53,538 bases of DNA. Origin: Anaerolineales bacterium UBA1429 (GTDB lineage: Bacteria > Chloroflexota > Anaerolineae > UBA1429). The stretch spans positions 4,762 to 58,299 of the forward strand of contig DCTX01000065.1 in the NCBI GenBank assembly GCA_002329325.1, written 5' to 3'. The notes beneath the pieces were generated by a model. That model worked only from the letters and a program-made list of their open reading frames with translations, was not told where the DNA came from and did no database searches. Of the stretch, positions 26,937-35,153 are shown one piece after another. Position 1 is the first letter of the stretch. Each line of letters opens with the position of its first letter. Made by a program: the position numbers and the translations under genes.

Positions 26937-28007
26937 ATGATAGATATCCTGGCCATCGAGAGCTCTTGTGACGAGACCGCCGCCGCCGTGGTGCGCGACG
27001 GCCGCTATGTGCTATCCAACGTGGTGGCCTCGCAGATCGCCCTGCACAGGCAGTACGGCGGCGTGTTCCCCGAGGCAGCCTCGCGCCAGCACGTGCGCGA
27101 TATCACCGCGACCATCCGCGATGCCCTGGCCCAGGCCGGGCTGGATTGGGATGATCTGGCGGCCATCGCCGTCGTCAACGGCCCCGGGCTGGCGGGCTCG
27201 CTGCTGGTGGGCGTCAACGCCGCCAAGGCCCTGGCCGCGGCCCGAGGCCTGCCCTTGGTGGGCGTGAACCACATGGAGGGCCACATCTATGCCAACTGGC
27301 TGGCCTGCGATGACGGCCCCGAGACTCCGCCGCCCTTCCCCTCCATCTGTCTCATCGTCTCCGGGGGACACACCGACCTGGTGGTGATGCACGAGCATCT
27401 GCGCTACGAGCGCCTGGGCAAGACTGTGGACGACGCCGCCGGCGAGGCCTTTGACAAGGTCGCCCGGCTGCTGGGCCTGGGCTACCCCGGCGGGCCCGCC
27501 ATCCAGCGCGCCGCCGCCCGCGGCAATCCCCAGGCCTATGATCTGCCGCGAGCCCTCAATGTGGGCCCCTATGACTTTTCCTTCAGCGGCCTCAAGACGG
27601 CGGTGCTGCGCCTCGTGCAAGACCTGCAGCGCGAGCAAGGCCTGGACGTGCAGACCCATGGCCTATCCTTCGCCGACGCCGCCATTGACCCAACCGAGGT
27701 GGCGCTGCCCATCGCCGACATCGCCGCCAGCTTCCAGGCAGCCCTGGTGGAGGCCCTGGTGAACAAGACGGTGCAGGCCGTCGAGGACTATGACGGCGTC
27801 GAGGTCCTGGTCGCCGGGGGGGTGGCGGCCAACCAGCTCCTGCGCCAGAGCCTGGTCGAGCGCTCGCCCAAGCCGGTTCGCTTTCCGCCGATCCGTCACT
27901 GCACAGACAACGCCGCCATGATCGGTGCCGCCGCCTACTACCGCTTCCTCGCCGGGCGTCGCTCCGGCCTGGATCTGGATGTGATCCCGAATCTGGCCCT
28001 CGTATAA
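26937..28007 (+). CDS. tsaD: tRNA threonylcarbamoyladenosine synthase subunit TsaD
   Basis: A 356-aa ASKHA-fold protein that transfers the threonylcarbamoyl group to A37 of ANN-decoding tRNAs with TsaB and TsaE. Seen are IESSCDETAAAVV at the N-terminus, the metal-binding NHMEGH (His pair), the SGGHT phosphate motif, DDAAGEAFDKVARLLGL and the C-terminal TDNAAMIG with its metal-ligand Asp. Standard length. It starts 9 bp after the preceding gene; tsaB and tsaE are not in the window. Confidence 0.97.
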   Translation: MIDILAIESSCDETAAAVVRDGRYVLSNVVASQIALHRQYGGVFPEAASRQHVRDITATIRDALAQAGLDWDDLAAIAVVNGPGLAGSLLVGVNAAKALAAARGLPLVGVNHMEGHIYANWLACDDGPETPPPFPSICLIVSGGHTDLVVMHEHLRYERLGKTVDDAAGEAFDKVARLLGLGYPGGPAIQRAAARGNPQAYDLPRALNVGPYDFSFSGLKTAVLRLVQDLQREQGLDVQTHGLSFADAAIDPTEVALPIADIAASFQAALVEALVNKTVQAVEDYDGVEVLVAGGVAANQLLRQSLVERSPKPVRFPPIRHCTDNAAMIGAAAYYRFLAGRRSGLDLDVIPNLALV

Positions 28008-28018
28008 GGAGACAGCCC

Positions 28019-28318
28019 ATGTCTTCACTCTACGACCAGATCTATGCTGTCATCGCGCGCATCCCCTCTGGGTGCGTCGCTACGTATGGACAGATCGCCC
28101 TGGCCTTGGGCATGCCCAACGGCGCTCGCACCGTCGGATGGGCCATGCGCCATTGCCCCAAGGGGTTGCCCTGGCACCGGATCGTCAACGCCCAGGGCAA
28201 GAGTAGCCTCTCCGCCGAAGGGCGAGACCTGCAGCGGGCCCTGCTGGCAGACGAAGGAGTCCACATGGACCTGGAGGGACGCGTGGACCTCAAGCGCTAC
28301 CGCTGGCAGGAAGTGTAG
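28019..28318 (+). CDS. Alkyltransferase-like DNA-binding protein (ATL)
   Basis: A 99-aa protein with the helix-turn-helix fold of O6-alkylguanine-DNA alkyltransferases (VATYGQIALALG; ARTVGWAMRHCP), but the acceptor PCHRV is PWHRI: Trp52 replaces the reactive Cys. ATL proteins of this type bind alkylated guanine and hand it to nucleotide excision repair instead of reversing the damage. AAGGAGA overlaps the tsaD stop, so it is in the same operon. Confidence 0.92.
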   Translation: MSSLYDQIYAVIARIPSGCVATYGQIALALGMPNGARTVGWAMRHCPKGLPWHRIVNAQGKSSLSAEGRDLQRALLADEGVHMDLEGRVDLKRYRWQEV

Positions 28319-28363
28319 AGCACCGCGCCCCCCAGGCGCGGCAGTGGAAAAGGTGGCGTGAGC

Positions 28364-29737
28364 ATGGCTGACCTGCAAGAGCAACTGCGTCGGCTCGACA
28401 GCGTGGACGCCCTCTTGCGCCGCGCCGAGGTTACCCCCTGGATCGCGGCCTATGGGCATGAGATGGTGGTAGAGGCCCTGCGCCAAACCCTGACCTCGGT
28501 GCGTCGCGAGATCATCCGAGGCGGGGCCTACGCCGGCACCGACGACGTGCTGGCGCGGGCGCGCCAACGCCTCGAAGCCGATCTGGAGCCCAGCCTGCGG
28601 CCGGTGATCAACGCCACCGGCGTCGTGCTGCACACCAACCTGGGGCGCGCCCCCTTGAGCGAGGCGGCATTGGCCGCCATGCGGCAGGTCGGCGCCGAGT
28701 ACAGCAACCTGGAGTTCGATCTGGACGCAGGCCAGCGCGGCTCCCGCTACCTGCACGCCGAGGCGCTGCTCTGCCGCCTGACGGGCGCCGAGGCAGCCCT
28801 GGTGGTGAACAACAACGCCGGGGCTGTGTTGCTGGCCCTATCGGCCCTCGCCCGCGACCGCGAGGTGGTGATCTCGCGGGGGCAACTGGTGGAGATCGGG
28901 GGCGGGTTCCGCATCCCCGAGGTGATGGCCCAGAGCGGCGCGCGGCTCGTCGAGGTGGGCACCACGAATCGCACCTACGGCAGCGACTATGCCTCCGCCA
29001 TCAGCGAGGCCACCGCCGCGCTCATGCGCGTTCACGCCAGCAACTTTCGCATCCAGGGCTTTGCCCACCAACCCAGCCTGGCCGAGCTGGCCGAGCTGGC
29101 CAGCGCCCACGGCTGCCTGTTGCTGGACGATCTGGGCAGCGGCACGCTGCTGGATACGGCCGTGCTGGGGCTGGCCCATGAGCCCACGGTGCAGGAGAGT
29201 GTCGCCGCCGGCGCCGATCTGGTGACCTTTAGCGGCGACAAGCTGCTGGGCGGGCCCCAGGCGGGGCTGGTGGTGGGGCGGCGCGAACTGGTCGAGCGCC
29301 TGCGGCGCTTCCCCCTCACTCGCGCGTTGCGGGTGGACAAGACGACCCTGGCGGGCATCCAGGCCACCCTGCTGCATTACCTCAAGGGCGAGGCGCTGGA
29401 GGAGGTGCCCGTGTGGCGCATGCTCTCCCTGGGAGCGGAGGAGGTGGCGGACCGGGGCCGGCGCCTGCTCGACGCCTTGGGCCAGGCCGCCGCCGGGTGC
29501 GACCTGATCGCGGGCCGATCCATGATCGGCGGGGGATCGCTACCGGAGGAGTCGCTGCCCACGACGCTGATCGCCCTGCCGCCCGACCATGCCACGGCCC
29601 TGGCCGCCAACCTGCGCGCCGGCGACCCCCCCGTGGTGGCCCGCATCCAGGACGAACGTGTGGTGCTCGACCTGCGGACGGTGCTCCCCCAGGAGGAGGG
29701 CGCCCTGCTGGCGAACCTGCGCGAGGCGCTGGCATAG
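28364..29737 (+). CDS. selA: L-seryl-tRNA(Sec) selenium transferase
   Basis: A 457-aa PLP enzyme that converts Ser-tRNA(Sec) to Sec-tRNA(Sec) using selenophosphate. Visible are the N-terminal tRNA-binding helices (LRRLDSVDALLRR; YGHEMVVEALRQTL), NATGVVLHTNLGRAPLS, the GTTNRTYGSDY stretch and the PLP lysine in FSGDKLLGGPQAG (about residue 293). Full-length N-terminal region argues against the SelA-like ammonia-lyase group. I prefer ATG 28364 over GTG 28358 because AAAGGTGG then has correct spacing. No selB, selD or selC is in the window. Confidence 0.92.
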   Translation: MADLQEQLRRLDSVDALLRRAEVTPWIAAYGHEMVVEALRQTLTSVRREIIRGGAYAGTDDVLARARQRLEADLEPSLRPVINATGVVLHTNLGRAPLSEAALAAMRQVGAEYSNLEFDLDAGQRGSRYLHAEALLCRLTGAEAALVVNNNAGAVLLALSALARDREVVISRGQLVEIGGGFRIPEVMAQSGARLVEVGTTNRTYGSDYASAISEATAALMRVHASNFRIQGFAHQPSLAELAELASAHGCLLLDDLGSGTLLDTAVLGLAHEPTVQESVAAGADLVTFSGDKLLGGPQAGLVVGRRELVERLRRFPLTRALRVDKTTLAGIQATLLHYLKGEALEEVPVWRMLSLGAEEVADRGRRLLDALGQAAAGCDLIAGRSMIGGGSLPEESLPTTLIALPPDHATALAANLRAGDPPVVARIQDERVVLDLRTVLPQEEGALLANLREALA

Positions 29738-29860
29738 CCCAAGCCCGACTGCTGTTCTGGCGCGGCCAAGGCGTGAGGCGTCAATGCCTTGCGCTCTTCT
29801 CCGCAACCATGCGAGCGCGCAGCTCGTGTTCGCCCACGGCCGCTCCGGCATCTGCGCACA

Positions 29861-29891
29861 AGGGCGCGAAGATCGGCCCATGGCGCGCCCT
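29861..29891. terminator. Inverted repeat between convergent genes
   Basis: AGGGCGCG (29861-29868) and its complement (29884-29891), loop 15 nt, between the end of selA and the end of the convergent metallopeptidase gene. No T-run, so only a tentative terminator. Confidence 0.35.
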
Positions 29892-29896
29892 GCGTC

Positions 29897-31942
29897 TCAC
29901 GGCTGTGGCCAACGCTCGACGCTCAGCGTGTAGGGCACCGGCTCGGTGGTCACCGGCGCGACGGCCGAGATCACCAGGACGGCGCGCTCGATTCCGCCGC
30001 CCAGGTCGGGCAGCAACCACTCGCCGCGCCCCTCCACGACCGGCAGCCGCTGCACCGTCACGCCCTCGCCAAAGGTGACCACCTGAACGATGTACGCCAC
30101 GGGCAGCACGTTGTCGTGCCGCAGAAACCCCTCAGCCCGCCAATCGTCATCCCCCGACTCGGCGTCATCGTACAGGCCGATCGCGTCGATCTGTAGGTTG
30201 TCCAGGCAGAGGCCGGGCCCCGTGACGGCATCGTCGGTGTAGACGTCGAAGCGGAGCAGGATCTCGCGCCCGGCATAGGGCGTCAGGTCCAGACGCTCGC
30301 GAACCCACTGGGCAGCCGGCGGGTCGGCGCCCGCCAGCGCTTCGCGATCGACGCCGGAGCGGCCAGAGTAGACGGGGCCGGGCGCGGCGCTGGCCCCCGT
30401 CAGGCGGGTGGTGTGCGCCCCCTCGAGCCAGGTCCACGTCTCGCCGCCATCGGCCGAGACCCGCACCCCGCCATAGTCCCAACCGTACTCGAGATCGAAC
30501 CACAGATCGAAGGCAAGCTCGGCGCGGGCCACGCCCCGCAGATCCAGGCTCCTCTCCAGCGTGCTGTGGCCCAGGTCGCCCCGGTTGGACCACCAGAACT
30601 GCCCCCCATCGGGCGCGTCGGCGGGGGTCAGGCGCGTGGTCGGCGGCGCCTCCAGGCGGATGCGCACCGACTCGGGGCCCTGGACATCCAGAGGCGGATA
30701 CAGCTCGACGTAGGTGGCTCCATAGGGGTTCAGGGTGTCGGCGGCGGTGTGGGGGTAGCGGTGCACCATCGCCTGGGGCTCGACGGCCAGGTCTACGCCG
30801 CCATAGGCATAGCGCCCATCGCCCACGGCAGGGTCATCCAGAAGGTTGGCGACCGCCCAATCGGCGAACAGCGCGTCAAAGCTGCCGCCATCCTGCGCCG
30901 CCAGGGCGTCGTCCAGCCCGGGCACGTCGGCTCTGGGACCGGCCACCAGCGCCCGCAGCGCATCGGCGCCATAGCGCTCATAATAGTAGCGCAGCAGCAG
31001 GTAGGCGGCGCCATAGTGGGCGGAGATGCTGTCGCCCCGCGAAGACCAGGTCGTTAGCTGCAGGCCAGGCCGGTGGGCATAGGCGTTCACATCGGCCTGG
31101 GGCGGCCCGAATCCGGCCAGGTCCTCGGCCAGCATCGAGGCCCCCTCGCTGACCCAGGCAGTCTCGCCGGGATCCTGGCGCCAGTGGATCATATGCTGAA
31201 GCTCGTGAGCCAGCACCTGCAGGTAGAAAGGCGAGCCAAGCTGCAGCGAGTTGAGGTTCATGTAGAACATCTCGTGCTCGTTGCTGTAGGGGTCCACACT
31301 GCGGGGGTAGCAGTTGTTGGCAGCGAAATAGCCCGCGGCGCCCGAGATGCGGGCGTTGAGCACCACCAGGCGGGGATCGCCATCTATGCCAGGGGAGGGC
31401 TCGCTGCCGAATGCCTCGCGCACGGCGGGGTAGATGCGCTCGTCAAAGGCCCGCACCGTCTCCTTCAGCGCCTCTTGCGCGATCGGGATGCCATCCTGGA
31501 CCCAGAGCTGCACGTGCTCGCCCGCCGCCAGCAACGTCGCCGTGATGGCCACATGCCCTGCGGCATCCAGGTCCAGCACCCAGAAGGCCTCGCGGTCGCC
31601 GATCTGATGAAGGGCGGCAGTCGTAGCCGTGGGGGCGTCCGCCGCGGCGAGCCCCGTCTCTCGGGGCGGCATGGGCATCTCGCGCAGCCGTTCGGCCAGA
31701 CCCGGCGTCGGACTGGCTGTCGCTGTCGGCCAGAGGGTCGGCGTACGAGCGGGGGCCGTGGGGCTGGGCGGCAGAGGCGTGGCCGAGGGCCCGACCTGCA
31801 CCTGGACCTCGACCACGATGGGCGGCGTGGGCGGCTCCGGGCCGGCCACGGGAAGCCCGCAGCCCACGACGGCCAGGGCTGCGAGCAATGCCGCCAGCAC
31901 GGCGACGAGCCGCCCCGCCCTGGCGGCGCCGCCTCGCGTCAC
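29897..31942 (-). CDS. Secreted gluzincin-type metallopeptidase lipoprotein
   Basis: About 681 aa. A lipoprotein signal (lipobox VVGC) precedes a Thr/Pro-rich spacer. The catalytic part has HELQHMIHW (about residues 246-254; HExxH) followed by WVSEGAS, whose Glu probably is the third zinc ligand. The C-terminal region (about 460-620) resembles the MAM/jelly-roll domain of immune inhibitor A-type peptidases (VRVSADGGETWTWLEG; LLRFDVYTDD). The GTG start at 31942 gives the best signal peptide but lacks a clear Shine-Dalgarno; GTGs slightly upstream are alternatives. It is the last gene of the nine-gene minus-strand run. Confidence 0.78.
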   Translation of the reverse strand: MTRGGAARAGRLVAVLAALLAALAVVGCGLPVAGPEPPTPPIVVEVQVQVGPSATPLPPSPTAPARTPTLWPTATASPTPGLAERLREMPMPPRETGLAAADAPTATTAALHQIGDREAFWVLDLDAAGHVAITATLLAAGEHVQLWVQDGIPIAQEALKETVRAFDERIYPAVREAFGSEPSPGIDGDPRLVVLNARISGAAGYFAANNCYPRSVDPYSNEHEMFYMNLNSLQLGSPFYLQVLAHELQHMIHWRQDPGETAWVSEGASMLAEDLAGFGPPQADVNAYAHRPGLQLTTWSSRGDSISAHYGAAYLLLRYYYERYGADALRALVAGPRADVPGLDDALAAQDGGSFDALFADWAVANLLDDPAVGDGRYAYGGVDLAVEPQAMVHRYPHTAADTLNPYGATYVELYPPLDVQGPESVRIRLEAPPTTRLTPADAPDGGQFWWSNRGDLGHSTLERSLDLRGVARAELAFDLWFDLEYGWDYGGVRVSADGGETWTWLEGAHTTRLTGASAAPGPVYSGRSGVDREALAGADPPAAQWVRERLDLTPYAGREILLRFDVYTDDAVTGPGLCLDNLQIDAIGLYDDAESGDDDWRAEGFLRHDNVLPVAYIVQVVTFGEGVTVQRLPVVEGRGEWLLPDLGGGIERAVLVISAVAPVTTEPVPYTLSVERWPQP

Positions 31943-31974
31943 GGTGCCTGGAAGCACGGGCAACACCGCCCGAC

Positions 31975-32463
31975 CTAGGTCTTTTGGATCTCGAGCTGGG
32001 CGCCGCAGTTGGGGCACTTGCGCAGCGCCTCGCGCACCGGCAGCTCGGTGCCGCAGTAGGGGCACAGCTTGCGCGCCAGCGAGGCCTGCAGCCCACGAAA
32101 GACGAACACGATCCGCTCCGGGCGCTCCTCGCGGGCAGCGGTGCCCTCGCTCACCAGTTGATCCAAAACGCGTTGGGCCAGGTCCTGGGAGATGCGGTAC
32201 TCGGCCCGTAGCTGGGCGACGGTGAGCTCGCCCCCCAGGCGTTTGGCCAGCTCGACGGCCCCCGTGCGTAGGGCGCCCTCACTGATGGTCGCCAGCCGTC
32301 GCAGGCGGCGCACCCCCACGATGAGCAACACCAGGCCGATGGCCAGCAGCGCCGCCGCCGTGAGGAACCGGCTGATGCTGTTGCTGGCGATCAGGAACAG
32401 CAGCCCGAAGGTGAGAAAGGGAATGGACAGGAGGGCTACCAGCGTCGCGCCCAGTTTCTTCAT
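31975..32463 (-). CDS. Small membrane protein with helical domain and zinc ribbon
   Basis: A 162-aa protein of unknown function. Two membrane segments (about 5-25 and 30-50) are followed by a winged-helix-like stretch (ELTVAQLRAEYRISQDLAQRVLDQLVSEG) and a C-terminal zinc ribbon with CPYCG and CPNCG, all predicted inside the cell. Start ATG 32463 follows GGAGGACC. It sits between the coiled-coil protein (32 bp) and the metallopeptidase (32 bp), so probably co-transcribed with the radical SAM gene. Confidence 0.75.
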   Translation of the reverse strand: MKKLGATLVALLSIPFLTFGLLFLIASNSISRFLTAAALLAIGLVLLIVGVRRLRRLATISEGALRTGAVELAKRLGGELTVAQLRAEYRISQDLAQRVLDQLVSEGTAAREERPERIVFVFRGLQASLARKLCPYCGTELPVREALRKCPNCGAQLEIQKT

Positions 32464-32495
32464 CAAAGGTCCTCCGAATGAATACGAGTGGTGGA

Positions 32496-33686
32496 TCAAT
32501 CCCAGGCGGCGGTGCCGCGATTCAGGGCCTCGCCCATCTGCTCAAAGAAATACTCGATGACGGCGGGGGTGAGCCGCTTCGTCACATACTGCTCGGCGAT
32601 CTCGGCGAACTCGAGGGGATTGGCGACCATGTGCTGCCCATCCTGCACCCGCTCCTCGAGCTGCTTCCACGTCTGGTTGACGACGCCCACGTCATGGGGC
32701 AGCGGGATCTGGATCTGCTTGAGGTTGTAGCGCCGCTGCTGGGCCAGCACGCGGCTGACGCTATCGCCGAACTTGTCCAGGCCGGTGCCGATCCCGCGCA
32801 GCAGCCCCAGGGTCTCGGACGAGGCGGCCAGCCCCTTCTCATAGCGGGCGCGGATGGCGTTGTGTTGGGCGAGCTCCGCCAGCTTTTCCCCGAGCTGCCC
32901 CTCCACCGGATAGACCTCGGTGATCTCCAGCAGGGAGCGCTGCAGCCCCTCCTGGCGAGCCAGGTCCTCCAGGTTGTTGACCAGGTGGTCGTAGCGCGCC
33001 TGGGCCTCCGCCGTGGCGATGCCCGCCTGCTGCCACGCCGCGCGCAACTGGCCCTGGGTCTCGCTGGTCTCCTGCACCTTGGTCAACCACTCCTGCCGCA
33101 CGGCGCGGAGCTTTTGCATGGCATCGGCTTGCTGTTGCTTGATGGTCTTCTGCAGGCGCTTGACGCGCCGAATGGCTCCGCCGTTGACGAGCCAGCTCAT
33201 GGCCGGCCGTTGCAGCTCCTCCAGTTGCTCATAGGCCTGGGCGAACTCGTCCTGCAGCTTGACGATGGTGGCCTTGAGCTCCTCTTCCCGACGGTTGAGC
33301 CTTGGGTTGGCCGTCTGCAGGGTCCGGAGGGCTGCCTGCGCCTGAGAAGTCTCCTCGTCCATCTTGACCCGCAGCTCGGCAAGCTGCTTCTCGAGGTCGG
33401 CGATCTCGCCCTGCAGACGGGCCAGTTCCTCCGCCTCGACCCGGTCCAGGTAGGCTTGCAGACCCGCCGGCATCTCCTTACGGTGCAGCGTCAGCTCGGG
33501 ATAGCAGTAGCGGAACAGCTCCTGCCAGGCGTCCAGCTCGCGTTGAAAGGTGGCCTGGAACTGCTCGTGAATCGCCTCGACAGTGCGGATGCACGAGCGC
33601 ATCTCCGTGGCCTTGTCTCGCAGGTACCGGTCGAACTGGGCCAGATTCATGGTGTAGACACGTTGCTGCATCGCATTCTTGGCCAT
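32496..33686 (-). CDS. Coiled-coil protein of unknown function, downstream of radical SAM gene
   Basis: A 396-aa soluble protein, almost entirely charged heptad-like helix (about 70-270, rich in E, Q, L, R), without signal peptide or membrane segment. I do not recognise the family. One SWLVNGG break (about 160) may be a hinge and the C-terminal 100 residues look more globular (TLGLLRGIGTGLDKFGD; YFFEQMGEALNRG). Its Shine-Dalgarno (AAGGGAGG) overlaps the radical SAM stop and the gap is 3 bp, so it is translated with that enzyme. It could be a scaffold or partner of the membrane protein or enzyme. Confidence 0.75.
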   Translation of the reverse strand: MAKNAMQQRVYTMNLAQFDRYLRDKATEMRSCIRTVEAIHEQFQATFQRELDAWQELFRYCYPELTLHRKEMPAGLQAYLDRVEAEELARLQGEIADLEKQLAELRVKMDEETSQAQAALRTLQTANPRLNRREEELKATIVKLQDEFAQAYEQLEELQRPAMSWLVNGGAIRRVKRLQKTIKQQQADAMQKLRAVRQEWLTKVQETSETQGQLRAAWQQAGIATAEAQARYDHLVNNLEDLARQEGLQRSLLEITEVYPVEGQLGEKLAELAQHNAIRARYEKGLAASSETLGLLRGIGTGLDKFGDSVSRVLAQQRRYNLKQIQIPLPHDVGVVNQTWKQLEERVQDGQHMVANPLEFAEIAEQYVTKRLTPAVIEYFFEQMGEALNRGTAAWD

Positions 33687-33689
33687 GTG

Positions 33690-35153
33690 CTACCTCCCTT
33701 GCCGTCCAGGGCCCAGGCCAACGCCCCAAGTCCCAGAAAAGAGCGCCTTCTTGGCGCGCCAGGCCACGCTCGCCAGGGGCGGGCCGCCCGGCGCGACGCC
33801 GCGCAGCTCATCAAAGCCGTGACGCTGATCCCAGTAGAGCGGGCAGGCGCCGCAACAGATCTGCTTGATATCGCAGGATTGGCAGACGGGCGGCAGAAAC
33901 TCCTTGTTGCGCCAGTAGCGGGCGGCGCGGCTGTTCCACACCTGCTGGAATGGGCGGTGCAGCAAATCGCCGATGCCGCGCTCAAAGCTGGAGCAGGGCA
34001 GCAGCTCCCCCGCCGGGTTGACCGAGATCAGGCCATCCACGCACGCGCACGACTTGCCCCCCAACCCGGCCTGCACCGGATTGAACAGGCAATACGGGAC
34101 GGGCGAGTACCACACCAAGTGGATGCCCTTGACCTCGGCCCGCGCCTGCACCGCCGTGATGATGGGGCCGACCTCGTCGTAGCGCATGTCGTCCTCGTCG
34201 TGGGCCAGGGCCGTGCCCGTGCGAATGACCATGTTCATGGAAAAGTACTCGGACCCCAGGTCCTCCGCCAAAAAGTCCACCAGCTCGTCCAGGTGGGCCC
34301 GGTTGCCGCCACAGAGGGTCGTATTGGTGTGGGTATGCACGCCGGCGGCGCGCAGGTTGCGCACGCCCTGCACGGCGCGCACCCACGATCCTGGGTGCTG
34401 GGTGATGGCATCGTGCACCTGAGCCGAGCCGCCCTCGATGCTCACCTGGGCCGAGTCCAGCCCCGCCTCTGCCAGGCGCTGCACAAACTCCGCATCGCTG
34501 CAGAGCACGCCGTTGGTAATCAGGTTGACGCGCATCCCCTTGGCGGCGGCGTACGCCACCAACTCGGCCAGGTCGGGCCGCAGCGTCGGCTCGCCGCCGG
34601 TGAATGACAGCGTCGGGCAATGGGCCTCGTCGCAGATGCGATCGATGATCACCTTGACCTCGGCGGTGTTCATCTCCGGCAGGTCGTCGCCCCGGTCCGG
34701 CGAGCTGGCATAGCAGAACGTGCACCGGTTGTTGCAGCGGTAGGTGACGGCGATCTCGGAGAGCACCGGCAACGTGCGTTTGTGGGTGCCGAAAGGCGTG
34801 ATCTTGACCCCCGGGATGCCCATGAGATTGTCATTGAGCAGCGCCGAGAGGCCCTCCAGCAGATGCAGCAGATCCTGGCGCACGCGCTGGCGCTCCACGC
34901 CATGCTCGGCGCTCACCTCAGCGATCAAGCCTTCCACATCCGGCCCCTCCGGACGCCCATATAGCCGATCCAGCATAAAGGCGGCCATCTCGTTGAGGTA
35001 GTGCAGTTGGTTCGGCCGGAGGATCAGCAGGCCATCCTCGCGCCGAACGTACACGCGCTCCCGCGTGCTCGCGATCAGTTGCTCTGCAAAGGACTGCAGA
35101 TCGGGCGCGCCGGTGGCCCCGGCAGGCGCGGCATCCACCGTTGGTTCTCCCAT
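33690..35153 (-). CDS. Radical SAM/SPASM enzyme with N-terminal PqqD-like domain
   Basis: A 487-aa cytoplasmic enzyme. Residues about 35-110 resemble PqqD (LLILRPNQLHYLNEMAAFML; then a helical GLIAEVSAEHGV segment), the fold used to bind precursor peptides in RiPP pathways. The radical SAM core has CNNRCTFC (Cys140, 144, 147) for the SAM-cleaving 4Fe-4S cluster and a GGEP motif. The C-terminal SPASM region has many cysteines (GKSCACVDG, LLPCSSF, and Cys424, 427, 433, 434, 437 in CQSCDIKQICCGAC) for auxiliary clusters. Its ATG directly abuts the TAG of the gene encoding the HxAC-repeat protein, so the two are translationally coupled. Likely a peptide or protein maturase acting on that repeat. 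Confidence 0.9.
   Translation of the reverse strand: MGEPTVDAAPAGATGAPDLQSFAEQLIASTRERVYVRREDGLLILRPNQLHYLNEMAAFMLDRLYGRPEGPDVEGLIAEVSAEHGVERQRVRQDLLHLLEGLSALLNDNLMGIPGVKITPFGTHKRTLPVLSEIAVTYRCNNRCTFCYASSPDRGDDLPEMNTAEVKVIIDRICDEAHCPTLSFTGGEPTLRPDLAELVAYAAAKGMRVNLITNGVLCSDAEFVQRLAEAGLDSAQVSIEGGSAQVHDAITQHPGSWVRAVQGVRNLRAAGVHTHTNTTLCGGNRAHLDELVDFLAEDLGSEYFSMNMVIRTGTALAHDEDDMRYDEVGPIITAVQARAEVKGIHLVWYSPVPYCLFNPVQAGLGGKSCACVDGLISVNPAGELLPCSSFERGIGDLLHRPFQQVWNSRAARYWRNKEFLPPVCQSCDIKQICCGACPLYWDQRHGFDELRGVAPGGPPLASVAWRAKKALFSGTWGVGLGPGRQGR

Noticed and set aside
28019..28318. O6-methylguanine-DNA methyltransferase
   Set aside because: The acceptor Cys is replaced by Trp (PWHR), so it cannot repair by methyl transfer.
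28364..29737. SelA-like ammonia-lyase or aldolase-type PLP enzyme instead of SelA
   Set aside because: The N-terminal tRNA-binding helices and the full length match true SelA.
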